From the NCBI RefSeq assembly GCF_963678635.1, contig NC_087064.1:17229802-17293801 (forward strand): a stretch of DNA of 64,000 bases, written 5' to 3'. The stretch comes from Symsagittifera roscoffensis (Eukaryota > Xenacoelomorpha > Acoela > Convolutidae). The notes below the pieces were generated by a model. It ran no database searches and had not been told where the DNA came from. It was given only the letters and a program-made list of their open reading frames with translations. The stretch's first letter is position 1. The number at the start of each line of letters is the position of its first letter. Positions 33,301 through 44,999 of the stretch are shown here, piece by piece. Made by a program: the position numbers and the translations under genes.

Positions 33301-36300
33301 TAGTCGACCAAAGACAATCAAAGAAAAAAAATATGTTCATTCATTACAAATGCTTGAATAGAGTTCATGCCATGGATAACCTGTGTCGATACATGAGTCG
33401 ATCAGGGTATATTTATGATTCGACCAGTGTCAGTACAACAGTCTACCAAGGTGATGATTAAGACCAACAAGCTCGATACAAGAATCGATAAATGAGTTGA
33501 CCAAGATGATTAGGTGATCCGACAAAGTATGATGCACGAGTCCAACTGGGTTGATACATGAGTCTACAAGGATCGATAGATGAGATGACCAGGTTGGATA
33601 GATAATTCGATAGATGAGGTCACCAGGGTTGTAATATTATTCGATCAGTGTGGGCGCAATAGTCGACCAAGGTGATGATTATGACGATGATACATGATTT
33701 GACCAGAAAATAAATGATTTGATAATACGTGAAGACACATGATTTGACCAGATTCGATACATGAGTCGACGGGGATCGATGCGAGGGTCGACCAGCCTCA
33801 TACAAGAGTCGATCATGATCGATACATGAGTCGACACGGATTGATGCATGAGTCGAACTGGGTCAGTAGATGAGTCTACAAGGAGAGATAGATGAGTTGA
33901 TCAAGATTGATAGATGAATTGACCAGAATTGATTCATGAGTCGAACAGGGTCGATACATGAGTCTACAAGGGTTGATAGATGATTTGACAAAGATAGATA
34001 CATGAGTCGGCGAATCTGATTCAACCAAGATAGCTTGATGAGTCGACCAGGTAAATTATATGTGTCAATCAAAATTGATAGATGAGTCGATCCGGGACGA
34101 CTTAAGAGAAAAAATACGTTATTCTTCAGAAATTATAAATATAGTTTTAATTGTACACAACGGGATGACCTGGGTGGGAATCGATGATGGCTGGAATCGA
34201 TACGTGATTCATTCAGGTTCCAAACATGATTTGACCAGGTTTGATGCCTGTCTAGACCAGGTTCGATTCAAGTGTCAAGCTAGGTCGATACATGAAAGGA
34301 ATCGAATCGATACATGAGTCGATCAGGGTCGATAGATGTGTCGACCACGGACGTTACGTGAGTCGAACCCGATCGATTCATGAGTCGATCAGGGTTGTTA
34401 CGAGATTCGACCAGGATCAATACATGACTCGTTCAGGGTCGATATATTAGTCAACCAGGTACAATTCATTAGCCGAACAGGGGCGATACCTGAGTCGATA
34501 AGGGTCGGTATTTGAGTCGATCTTGAGAATCGATATATGAGTACCTGAAAATCGATATACGGGTCGATCAGGGTCATTACATGAGTCGACCAGGAACGGT
34601 ACTTGAATCGGAAAGGATTGATATTTGAATCAACATGGATCATTAGTTGCGTCGATCATCATCGATAGGTGAATCGACAAGAGACGAAATAAGAGTAGAC
34701 CAAAAGCAATCGGGTCGATACATGAGTCAACTATGGTCGATACATGAGTCGACCAGGTCGATACATGGGTCAGCGAGGGGCGATACTTGAGTTAACAAGG
34801 ATAAATAATTATGTCGACCAGGATTGCTAGATGTGTCAACCAAGATCGATAGACGTATCGAACAAAGTCCATCAAAGAAATGAGAAAACTTTTAGTCGTT
34901 GGAAATCATAAAATGAATTATAGTGTATATACAGGGATGACCTGGGACGTTTTATGAGTCACCCAGGGTCGATAAATGGGTCGATCATGGCCGATACTTG
35001 GTCGAACAGGTCCAACACATGAGTCGACAATGGTGGATACTTGAATCGACCAGGTCTGATACTTGATTTGACCAGGGTCGGCACCTGAGTCGGCCAGGTT
35101 CACATCATGATTAGACTATGGTCGATACATGGGCTGACTATTGTCAATAAAGGTGTCGACCAGGGACGAATTAAGAGTCGACCAAAGTCGATCAAAGAAA
35201 AAAAGGATACACTTTTTCTTTAAATATAAATCATTAAATTTAAATATGTATTAAGAAGAAAAAATTGAATTGTATGGACCGGGATGACCTAAGTCGATAA
35301 ACGAGTCGACTAGGGTGGATAAAAAAAGTCGACTAGAGTTGATAAAGGAGTTAAACAGCGGCGAAATAAGAGTCGACCGAAGCCAATCAAAAAAAAACAA
35401 TGAAACGTTTTATTCTATTGAAATCAGAAATTAAAATTTGAGTATGGACAGGAACGACTTGAGTCGATAAATGAGTCGAACAGGGTCGCTACAAAAGTCG
35501 AATAGGATAGTATGTCGTAGGATCTTTAAGTATGTTGACCATGATCGATAGATGAATCGACCAGCCTCAAAATAAGAGCCGACCGAAGTCAACAAAAGAA
35601 AACAATGAAACGTTTTATTCTTTTGAAATCATAAATTAAAACTGAACTGCATGGACAGGCATGAATTGGGTCGATACTTGTGCGGACAAGAATCGATACA
35701 TGGGTCGACCAGGGTCGATACAAAGGTCGAATAGGATAGTTCGATGCGTCCATCTCGATCGTTAATTTTGTCGACCATGATCGATAGATAAATTAACCAG
35801 CGACAAAACAACCCGTTTTTTGTTTTAAAATCACAGATTGAAAAAGGATGACATGGGTCGGTACTTGAGTCTCCTAAGGTCGTACATGAGTCTATCATGG
35901 TCGAAATAGGAATCAATCAGGATTGATAAGATGATTCAAGCAAGATGGTCAGAGGTATCGAACAGAATCGATAAAAGATGTACCAGAGACGAAATAAGAG
36001 TCGACCAGAATCAACCAAAGAAGAAAAGAAACACATTATTCAATAAAAATCAAAGATTGAAAATGGAGCGTTACCTACAGGGTTGACATGGGTCGGTACT
36101 AGAGTCGACCATGGTCAAATTTTGATTCGACAAGAATCGATACATGAGTCGACGACATTCGATGGATGAAACAACCAGGGTGGATACATGGGTCGACCAA
36201 GGTCAATGTGTGGTTCAAACAGGATAGATAGATGAGTCGACCAGAACTTAGATGTGACAACCAGGGTCGATAGATGAATCGACCAATAACAAATTAAGAA

Positions 36301-36795
36301 CCCGGTTGATCAAAAAGGAAATAATTGAGTCACACAGAAATAGGTCAAAAATGAATAACGTATCCATAGGGATGACCTGGCCATTTTAAGAGTCGATCAG
36401 GGTTGATACTAGAGTCGCCCAGGGTCGATACACGAGTCGAACAGGTTCGATTATTGAGCCGATAGGATAGATAGATGAGTCCACCATGATCGGTAAATGT
36501 GTCGACCAGTAGCAATCGGTGGATTAACCAGGGGCGAAACAAGAGTGGACCAAGATCGACATATGAGTAGACAGGTTCGATACTTGAGTCCACTAGGGTC
36601 AATTCATGAGTCGATCGGGGTCAACATATGTTTCGAACATAGCTGATAGATTTGTCGACCAGGATCGATAGATGAGTCGATCAAGATCTATAGATGAATC
36701 GACAAGGGGCGAATTAGGTCGATCAAAGTCGATCAACGAAAAAACAAACCTTTTTTATAAGAAATCAAAGGGGTAAAATGAAGTGTTTGTACATT
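30388..36795. repeat. Irregular, older part of the 22-bp satellite
   Basis: The same monomers without the regular 2.31-kb period. Local re-duplications are visible: a GGGCACAATAGTCGACCAAG block at about 30,745 and 32,653, and an AAAATGACTGGTAACGATAA block at about 31,017, 32,146 and 33,080. Divergence is greater to the right, and AT-rich spacers recur to the end. Confidence 0.85.
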
Positions 36796-37220
36796 GCTAA
36801 AACAAAATTAAATGGAAAAAAGGATATCCGGTTACTGTGCAAGTAACGCAGAATGTTCCGACCACAGTCTTAAAACAATACAAGAAAGTTTTCTCAAATT
36901 GGTGTCGTTTTTTTCTGCACGTTGCAATGAAAAACCTTAGAGAAAAAACAAAATTTAGGCATAGTTGAGAGTCATAGAAAGAAAAGCCAATTGGAAAACA
37001 GTTTTTAAAGACTAAAAAACGAACAAAAATGTTTGCGGAAATTTATTGAACTACAAGATTTTTATTCCCCAAATTGCGACAAAAAACTACTATTTTTACT
37101 TCAGTAAAACGACTTTTATTTTAGTAAAACTAAATTAAAATATGCTATTGCAATTGTCTTACTAGAACTATTTTACTAATTAGCTCGAAATAAGACCAAA
37201 AATCGAAAATTTCAAACCCG
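36796..37220. other. Non-coding spacer
   Basis: A-rich unique DNA between the satellite and the Ty3/gypsy remnant. No gene seen. Confidence 0.4.
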
Positions 37221-37461
37221 TGGCCATCTGGTACGGATTGACAAACGTAATCATATTTATTTTAAAATTCATTTTCTGAGAAGACGTTTCTGTTTGGTCG
37301 GTTGGGCTTGTAAAGTTGCCAAGAGTTCAGAATACGAGCTACAGCTCAGAGAACAAAAATGGTTTCGTAAAATCGGCTGTTATTCTCGCTTACATATGAG
37401 ATCTCGTTTATAAATCTGTTTGGATTCAGTATCAGACACGATCAAACACCGCGGTATGCCA
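37221..37461 (+). repeat. Left LTR of the Ty3/gypsy remnant
   Basis: Aligns with 39127-39378 over GGATTGACAAAC, TTTCTGTTTGGTCGGT, ATACGAGCTA, ATGGTTTCGTAAA, TCTCGCTTACATATGAGA and TTTGGATTCAGTATCAGACA. The 5' edge is diverged; the first bases are approximate. Confidence 0.7.
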
Positions 37462-37559
37462 TGGCCCAGTCAGCAGGTATTCAAAAACCCGTTGAATTTT
37501 AATCCATCGAGGGGGAAGGCGTCATCTTAACCACCATTAGAGTGGTTTAAATGGGTATC

Positions 37560-38932
37560 AATACAGGAGATGGCGGTGTTCGCAAAAGATGGAATCGAGG
37601 TACAACATTTGCTAAGTGCACAGGATATTCGGTCCAAACCACTTGCAATCGTGCCAACCAAAAAACAAAAAAATTTGCTTAAAATGCGCCAGACGTGGCT
37701 ACTTTGCAATTGTATGTACATGTACGAACGTCAACTATCTGGAGGTTAGGAACGACGAACAACAGGAAGAAGTGGAAAATGACAAAAAAAATGACAAAAA
37801 ATGACCCGCAGAATGACCCGCAGAATGCGTTTGCAGAATTCACATCAACGGATGGATGGAAGAATTCCCATTGGATAAATTTTCAGTTATGGTATTCTCA
37901 GAAGCTTTCGAAGTAAAAAAAAACTCAGACAATTTGACTGAAGATGACCCCAATGGCCACATCGTAAAATTGAAAACTAGGACGACGGAGGCTATATTCG
38001 CCATCTTCGATTCGGGAAGACCGATGTCATTTTTACACAAAAAAGGCTCTTTGACTGCAAAAAATTGACAAATCAACGATATTCAAATAGATATCACCGG
38101 AAGACGCCGCTAGAAATTTAGCATGTTAGAACGGTGAATAAATCATTCTCAAAGTAAGACTCATTATTGCAAAAGAATCCGGAGGCTGGACAAAACAATC
38201 CATACCATTCACAATCGTAGACAATCGAAAAAAAATAATAGTAGGTAGAATTATATTACCACAAATTGAAATCAAATTGATCCAAGAAAAACGAAAATCA
38301 TATCGAATGCTAAGTATACAAGAAACGGAAGACGTGTATATGAATGGCAAAATCAAAAAATTGCGTTATGCGAACGCAATTCAGCAAAAACGCAAGGCCG
38401 ATTCAATGAAAAGGGCGCGGAATTCCGATACATTTGCAAGAGCGGTTTGAAAATGAACTCAACAAACTAATTGATCAAAATCGCATAATCAAATTCAGCA
38501 AATGTTTGGATCCATAGTTTCTTAGCCCAATCGTTGTAACAGTTAAAAAGGATCAGACAGTCAAGTTGGCACTAGATTCTAAAAAGATCAACATGTTTTT
38601 TCACAAAAATAAATACCAAAAAGCCAAACATAGATCTTCTTTTGGACCATATTACACTAGTGGTAAAATCAGACAAAACTCAACATTGGGTCACGTTCTA
38701 GGAAATTTCGTACCCATCAACGCAATCGATAGACTGAAAGCTAGTCCAAAGAAAAGGATGCAATTCAACATCGACTCGCCACCAGACAAATTACCATTAC
38801 AGACAAAGCCGAGCTTGACGTCACAGATACAACAAATGAGTTTCACCAACAAAACACCGGAATATCAAGCATGCATGAGAATCCTCGAGGAAGTAAAAGA
38901 AAAGGCTGATGACGTGAATAATTAAGAACACA
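37560..38932 (+). pseudogene. Ty3/gypsy gag-pol remnant
   Basis: Around 37,677-37,720 a zinc knuckle reads CLKCARRGYFAIVC, with Tyr in place of the zinc-binding His. Around 37,998-38,030 a protease motif reads AIFDSGRPMSFL. Around 38,520-38,620 the RT start reads SPIVVTVKKDQTVKLALDSK and then INMFFHKNKYQ. After that the frame no longer follows RT, and a 119-codon ORF (38,566-38,925) continues into unrecognised sequence. Frame changes separate all pieces, so no function remains. Confidence 0.65.
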
Positions 38933-39126
38933 AGAAACAGGTGGAAGACGACAGCAACAACGAGGAAGGCATGAATAATTAACGGAATTGACATCAACAA
39001 AGAAAGAAGACAAAAGTGAGAGTCCCCCAGGGACTATAAACACAAACCAGTCCCATAGAGGCTATATAAATTTTTCTAGTCCAGTTAGAACTCAAAACTT
39101 CTGTTTTACCTTTCTTCTAGCGGGGA

Positions 39127-39378
39127 TGTCACGGATTGACAAATGGCACGGATTGACAAACTTAATCATATTTATATAAAGACTCACTATGATGAGAAAA
39201 CCTTTCTGTTTGGTCGGTCGACCATGTAAAGATGCCACGCGTTAAGAATACGAGCTAAAGCTCAGACAACAATAAATGGTTTCGTAAATTAGTTGTTGTA
39301 CCTCGCTTACGTATGAGACCACGTTTATCAATCCGTTTGGATTCAGTATCAGACACGATCATACACCGAGGTATGACA
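39127..39378 (+). repeat. Right LTR of the Ty3/gypsy remnant
   Basis: Begins TGTCACGG and ends TATGACA. It contains a local doubling of CACGGATTGACAAA at its left edge that the left LTR lacks. Confidence 0.72.
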
Positions 39379-40825
39379 TCATTTTTCTCGACACTGAAAA
39401 GACTCTTGAAATTTTGTTATGTTCAAATAACGACGCTTTAATATGATACATCACTCAACCCTGTCCGATGATAATTTGTAGTAACTGATTTTGCGTGGAA
39501 AACAAGAAGCAAGAAAAAAACTAAAACACCTGAAATTTTAGTTTCTCCCCATTTTCAATCGTAATAACAAAAATTTAAAACAAAAATAAAATAAAGTATT
39601 GACCGTAATAACAAAAAGAACAAAAAACAGTAAAGTATTATTATTTTAGTACAGTATTATATATATTATAGTTTAATATTTGATTTACTCCTAGTAGTTT
39701 TTCCTTAGGCTACCACTGTTTTACCTTTAAGGCAAAACCGGAAGTTTCATTTTCAAGTTCCACCAAAGTTTACTAAAATTGACAAGAGTCAATTAAACTG
39801 GTTCAATGAGACGAGCAAAATACGACATGTATTACGACCACTTCAACCCGCGTGCGGGTTTTGCGTGGATGAACTATCACTTTCATTCTCTAGGTTGTAT
39901 TTTGTCTTTGAGAAAAGAATAACCCCACCCGGGAAGACATGGGCAGCAATCCGGTTTATTAAGTGTCTGCGAAAGAGGCGGAGAGTTCAAAGCAGATCAA
40001 TTTTGGAAAAGACTAGGGTGATGAAAAATCCCCGGTATGATAACTTACTCACTGCCTTAAGGTTTGTGTACGCCTTGCTGAAGCTTTATGCTGTGATAAA
40101 ATGAATCCATAACCGTTTTCTAATAATGACGGGATTGAGTTTTCTAAAAGCCGAACTGCCTGTCAGCTGGGCAGATGTTTCGCACGCAGCGCCTATGTTA
40201 CCCGGTCTTGAGGATGCACTGTTCCTTCACATATTGACGAGTTCCATACACTGTTCCATACGTTGATCCAAAAATTGACGAGAAATTTAAAAAGGAGCCC
40301 AATTATCAATGACAATCACAATACAATTAACAAATTTGTACCAAACCGAAGATCCAACAATCTCGCCTCAGGGAAGATCTTTATGATTAATGACAAGGAC
40401 GCATTTTTGAGCGACAAACCAGTGGATACACGTCGCTCAATGTTTAAATGACTATGACGGGAAATTGTCAGAGAGTTTGCCGGCTCTTATTAGACAGATC
40501 TGTGACTTCTTAGCGAAGCAACCGGAATTGGCAGAGCAACGCGGGGCCAATGTCATCGTTGAAATGATCACCCCACGACCTGGACTATAGTCATGCAAAT
40601 GATTTATAGCTTAACTCCTGACTGCGCCACTCACAAACTTAACCCCTCATATTCAAATAAGCATCTAGTGTCAGTATTTCAATGAACCTATTGAACTTAA
40701 CAACGGACCCTAAATTCAACAGTCGCGTTTCACAACAAGACGTCCCTCGCATAGATTTCTAGCTATCAAAAAAAAACTAATTTCATGAGTTTTTCGGCGA
40801 ACATTTTTGAAATAAATCCAGTAGT
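39379..40825. other. Non-coding stretch with short unexplained ORFs
   Basis: Two short + strand ORFs (39865-40104, 79 codons, Arg/Lys-rich; 40263-40451, 62 codons) match nothing I know and lack supporting context. I see no repeat. Confidence 0.35.
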
Positions 40826-42980
40826 GGGGGAAGTGGCATTGGCAGATACTGGTATTGACCCGTCTCTTTTCTTTTCACTATAGTAGCTGCTGTTAGTGTC
40901 ATAGCTGGTGTATGAGCTCGCAGGTCAGAAACAGGTAGAAATCGGAAGGAGCGGTCTTGAGTTCAGGATTGCTTAAATGTCGCAGAGCACAGTAGAAAGT
41001 ACCTGGTATGTCAAAACAATGTTACCCACGACTCTTCTCTAACTTCTGATTCCCAAATACCATCAAAGTGAGGAGCTTCTGGGGCAATCCTTGTCCATAT
41101 GATTCCAATCTCATCTGCAGCTTTCAGAATTAATTTCTTTGAATTTCTTCAATAGGTTCAATTAGAGTTCTTGTTTTAGTTCTTTTCTAATTCCAGCCAA
41201 GGTAAGTCGATTGCTAGAGCAAATCTTCGCTGGAGTACCACGTCTAGCACAAACTCGTCTAACAGTAGCAGTACAAGACTGTGAAAACAAACTCGATGTT
41301 AAATCTAAATGTACTGCCGTTGTTGTGAAACATGCAAACCATAACCATAATTTTAACGGCTTTTTGCCATTCCGGAACGCGAAAAGACCAGCAAAGTCCA
41401 CAAAAATATGAGTAAAGGGAAGTGAGGCCGTTATTTTTTTGGGTAGGTCTCTTCAATCAATGGTGGTTAACTCATCCTTTGAATAGTTGGCACTTCACGC
41501 AGTTTCGTTTTAGGTGACGAGTCTCTGTTCATGCTTTGACAATTCAGAAGGATCGACAAAGTTCAGTTAGCATCGCGTTTGCAAAAAGCATTTAGAAATT
41601 TTAGATGAATCTCCTACAAGACGAAATTTGCTAGCCGATTTTTCTTGGGCATCACAATTTGGTTGCGCCGATCGTTTGTGAACTCAATCTCCCACCCCTA
41701 TTGATAACTCCGTCATCAACAAAAGTGTAGAGTCGCGGAAGAGGGCTCTTCTTCGCAAAAGGCTGTCCATAATTTTCGTTTCAATTCTTATTGGCATCGC
41801 GTCTGCTCATCAACGAAACTGGATGATCCTAAATGCCATCTTATGAATTCTTCGTCTTGTAAAATGCAAAAAGCTAGCAGAATACAAGTATGCAAACAAC
41901 GCAATATAGCAGAGACCCATTGATTGAGCTGGAATCCAAAGTTCAGAGAGCCAACTGGGTTCATACTACCAGAGTGAGAAGTTTTTTGGCGTCATTGAAA
42001 AAAGTCCCCAATTAGCTGCATCCGATGGGTTTTCCTCACTTCGGACATGGCGCCAGTTGACTGTTTTTTATACACTCTATTGCGAAAAAAGGTGTTCCAG
42101 ACGTTTATGGTCTTGTTGGCTTGCCAAAAAAACGGGGCATCTGATCATCCAGAAACGTCTCTTTGGTGTTTTTTTGAAGATTTTTCTTCCAATATTGCCA
42201 TAAGTTGCATCCTAACACAGCTGTACAGTTTTCCAATTTCTGGATCATCACAGGTTTCAAAAATTCAATTCTTGATTTAGCCACAAGAATGTTTTACTTT
42301 CCTATTCACGACCCTGATAATGATGCAACTGGCTCATGCTGTGTCTGATGTATCTCAAGACAACTGAAGTACAAAACAATCCTCCACAACATGTCCCGGT
42401 ACGTCAAACTACTCCAAGGTATGAGTTTTAGTCCTCCAGCTCAGGAACATCTCCATCGTGTTATCGAGTCAATTGAACCTCCCGACCATGAGGACTTTAC
42501 AATGAGTTTCAAAGCAAGAGCTATCGGAGTCAGATAGAGCAGTGGATCAAATCTCTTCGAGATGTCTGGGAATAGAGATCGTTTTCAGGTTCTCCCTTCC
42601 TTGAAGACAAAGACATAGTTTGAAGACCAAGTCATTGTTTACCGGAAGCCACTTGATTCATAATGTTTTCACAGAGTATTATTCAACTGAAAACTTGTGT
42701 TTGTCTTGGTGCAATTCACTGGGCAAGGATTCGATGAATTCTACTGGGCTGCTTAGAGTTTTTTGAAGAGGAAACTGTCTTGTTGCAGTTGAACTCTAAA
42801 ATTAACGATCAGCTTCTTAGGAGAGGATATGTCATTTGTGTCAATCAAACGAACATCGACGTAGAAGACTCGTTTGATTGTATCTGTGACACAAATTTGC
42901 TTACCTGTTTCTATGAGTGATCGTACAGAATAATGGCAAATACTAGCAAGCCTAAATGTCACTCGTGTCAACCTATTAGT
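40826..42980 (-). pseudogene. BEL/Pao pol remnant (RT to integrase), - strand
   Basis: Read on the - strand from right to left. RT palm occurs as RVFYVDVRLIDTND (about 42,840-42,880; the YVDD box is YVDV), then a KRFDPLLYLTP segment (about 42,540) typical of BEL/Pao. Integrase starts FVDFAGLFAFRNGKKPLKLW, then TTTAVHLDL and ARRGTPAKICSSN (41,180-41,410), where the second acidic residue of the catalytic triad is Ser. IWTRIAPEAPHFDGIWESEV follows near 41,045-41,110. The pieces lie in several frames with stops. Order and motifs identify the superfamily; the element is dead. Confidence 0.75.
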
Positions 42981-43689
42981 TTCTTTTGGTTAGTTGGGCC
43001 CATATCTCCAGAGAATTCGGTGGTAATCATGATCCTTTTTTTAGGAGTCGCATGACTATAATTTTTTGCAATGTATACAGTGAATCCAAGAGTCAAAAGT
43101 GACTCCTAGTTTTTAAGACCGCAGTGATGGAATTAATGTCTAGGTACTGAGTCTCCAAAGCAACATCCTAATTAAATTTACGTTTCAGACCGAAGAAACG
43201 TTTGATTGAGTTGACTCTGCACTCGCCAAGGTTCTAACATTTGTGTTGAAAACTTTTTTTTACAGGATTCCATTTTTAAGTCAATTGATTCAGTTTCTCT
43301 GGATTGTTTTTGTTCCCCTGTCTAGGCTTCATGTTGTCTTCATTGTTTTGATTGGACTATTTTATTGTTGTTTTCGTTGCTCCCCTAGTTCTCCTCCTCG
43401 GAATGGTTGCTTTAGCGCAATTAGCTATTGTCACAAAACCTGCGGTACATCGCATTAGGGGCAACCCAATATATATAGTTTTCAGTTTTCCAAAGCAGTT
43501 GTAACCAAACACCGTACTTTTGCTTTCATCATTCAGAATAATTTGAGTTCTTTCGATGTAGCTTAAGATCCTGACAATAATTTAAAACAGTGAAAACCTC
43601 GTCAGCAGATCTAGGAATCTTTTCTCCTTTTCTACTGTCACGATTGTAAGATTTCCTTTGTCGTCCATTGTGTTATTTTATCTTGAATC

Positions 43690-44963
43690 ATCTCCACTTG
43701 AATTGACTCTGCTCACGTCCAGTTGTCTTGGTCCTTTCCACAATAATTATGGCTTGCTAGAGCTGGTAATTAAATTGCCCGAGATGCGCAATCGACTGGG
43801 TTGTCTGTTTACTGCATAAATATTCAATTCTATCGTGTTAGAGCTCGTCGTAGATAATTTGAAAAGCTGAACTCTTACCTATTGTTGCAAATGTCGTTTC
43901 AATCAACTCCGCAAACCCTTGTTTCCTGTTTCTATCTACTTATCTAGAAGCACTTGACAGTCGCTTCTCTTACGAAACTGCTATGCGATGCGGAAGATCC
44001 AAACTCCACGAAAATGAACTAATTTTTTGTTGTTCTCAAGTGGAATAATGGCAGTTTGCACAAAACTTAATCCGGAAACGTTTTCAATGAGGTGCTACTC
44101 CATTAAAATTTTTGTCATTTCTCAACTTATACTCATGTCTGCTGTGCTGCGGTGTATTGTCGTTTCTTATGCTGTTCTTTTGTCGGCATTCCTTGGCATG
44201 AGACCCAGAGAAAACGTCATCCGATTTCGAGGTTGATGTCTAGTAGTCCTCAATGAACAAATTTCATTCAGACAGTTGATGTTTTCATGTTTCTAATGAA
44301 TTAAAAAAATTTCAAAGATATCGCATCTCTAGATCCGATAATTTCTCTTTACCATTCTTGTTTGCTCTTGTGTGATATAGTTAGAATTGTCTGAAGAGTC
44401 TTTGGTATTGTGGTACTTCATTTACTGTCGAGCTCTTGATTAACAATCGTTGTTTCAATGCTTGGCATCCTTCTTCGAATATATTTTCCAGCTGATCGCA
44501 ACGCTGGAGTTTTCTTTCTTAAGTAAATCCTCCCCTGGTTTCCGGTTTTTCAATGGCAATTCGCTCCATCAAAAAAAGAATAAATGAAAGTTTGGATGAT
44601 CTTGTAGGTGTCCATGATTAAGCAAACAAGTCGGTGTTCCTCTGCAGTTTCCATGAGATTTCAGAGATGCTGGGGTTTTCCTATTGTCAATAATCTCCGC
44701 ATGAACATCTCATGCAATCGCGTTCGCAAAACTAAACGTTGGTTGTCGCATTGGTCCTTGTTATCGTTTCAAAATTTGTCACAGGTATTCGTTACTGAAT
44801 GTAGTAAGTTGTCTGCGTCACCTGTCAGAGTTGAGTTCAAGTGCTGTAACTTTTCGCTAGTCGTCAATCTTCGCTTGTTAATCCCAGCTCCTTTGAACAT
44901 GTCGAGGATCAATTTACAACCAATTGTATCCTTGAGAGAAAACCTAATTTGACAAAAGTTCAT
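43690..44963 (-). pseudogene. Second BEL/Pao fragment (gag and RNase H end), - strand
   Basis: At 44,769-44,963 a - strand frame contains TTSEKLQHLNSTLTGDADNL, a DUF1759-type Gag segment. At about 43,700-43,812 the - strand reads DNPVDCASRAI, a stop, then LPALASHNYC, which is the end of the Pao RNase H region. Because RT and integrase of the neighbouring fragment lie further along the strand, the order is not that of one intact element. It is either a separate insertion or a rearranged copy. Confidence 0.6.
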
Positions 44964-44999
44964 TCACGTCTAATGTTCGAGCGTAACCTTTTGGTGTTT

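Larger units (their letters stand above)
21201..36795. repeat. Satellite DNA of 22-bp monomers (about 15.6 kb)
   Basis: Nearly the whole stretch is diverged 22-bp monomers containing GTCGACCAGGGTCGATACAT or variants (GTCTACAAGGGTCGATAGAT, GTTGACCAAGATGGATAGAT). Groups of monomers are separated by AT-rich spacers of about 70 bp of the form AAAGAAAAAAAGAAAC...(A/T)...AGTGTATGT followed by GGATGACCTG. ORFs on the - strand here (for example around 30,126-30,455 or 32,867-33,340) only reflect the low stop-codon content of the repeat. Confidence 0.95.
37221..39378 (+). mobile_element. Internally deleted Ty3/gypsy element with two LTRs
   Basis: Two related direct repeats of about 240-250 bp flank 1.67 kb of decayed gag-pol. 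The left LTR ends ...GGTATGCCA at 37461, followed at once by TGGCCCAGTCAGCAGG, which has the form of a primer binding site. The right LTR starts TGTCACGGATTGAC at 39127 after a purine-rich stretch and ends TATGACA at 39378. The inside has a zinc knuckle, a protease motif and the beginning of RT, and lacks the rest of RT, RNase H and integrase. Confidence 0.75.

Noticed and set aside
22436-36602. Many - strand ORFs of 60-157 codons in the satellite
   Set aside because: They are translations of the 22-bp repeat (recurring SCIDPGRL- and STHLS-like phrases) and appear in whichever frame lacks stops. There is no start context, domain or codon bias.
21201-36795. CRISPR-like array
   Set aside because: The repeats are contiguous degenerate 22-mers without unique spacers, and the surroundings are eukaryotic.
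41197-41204. GTAAGT at about 41,199 as a splice donor of a host gene
   Set aside because: It lies inside a decayed BEL/Pao integrase on the other strand and has no coding exon before it.
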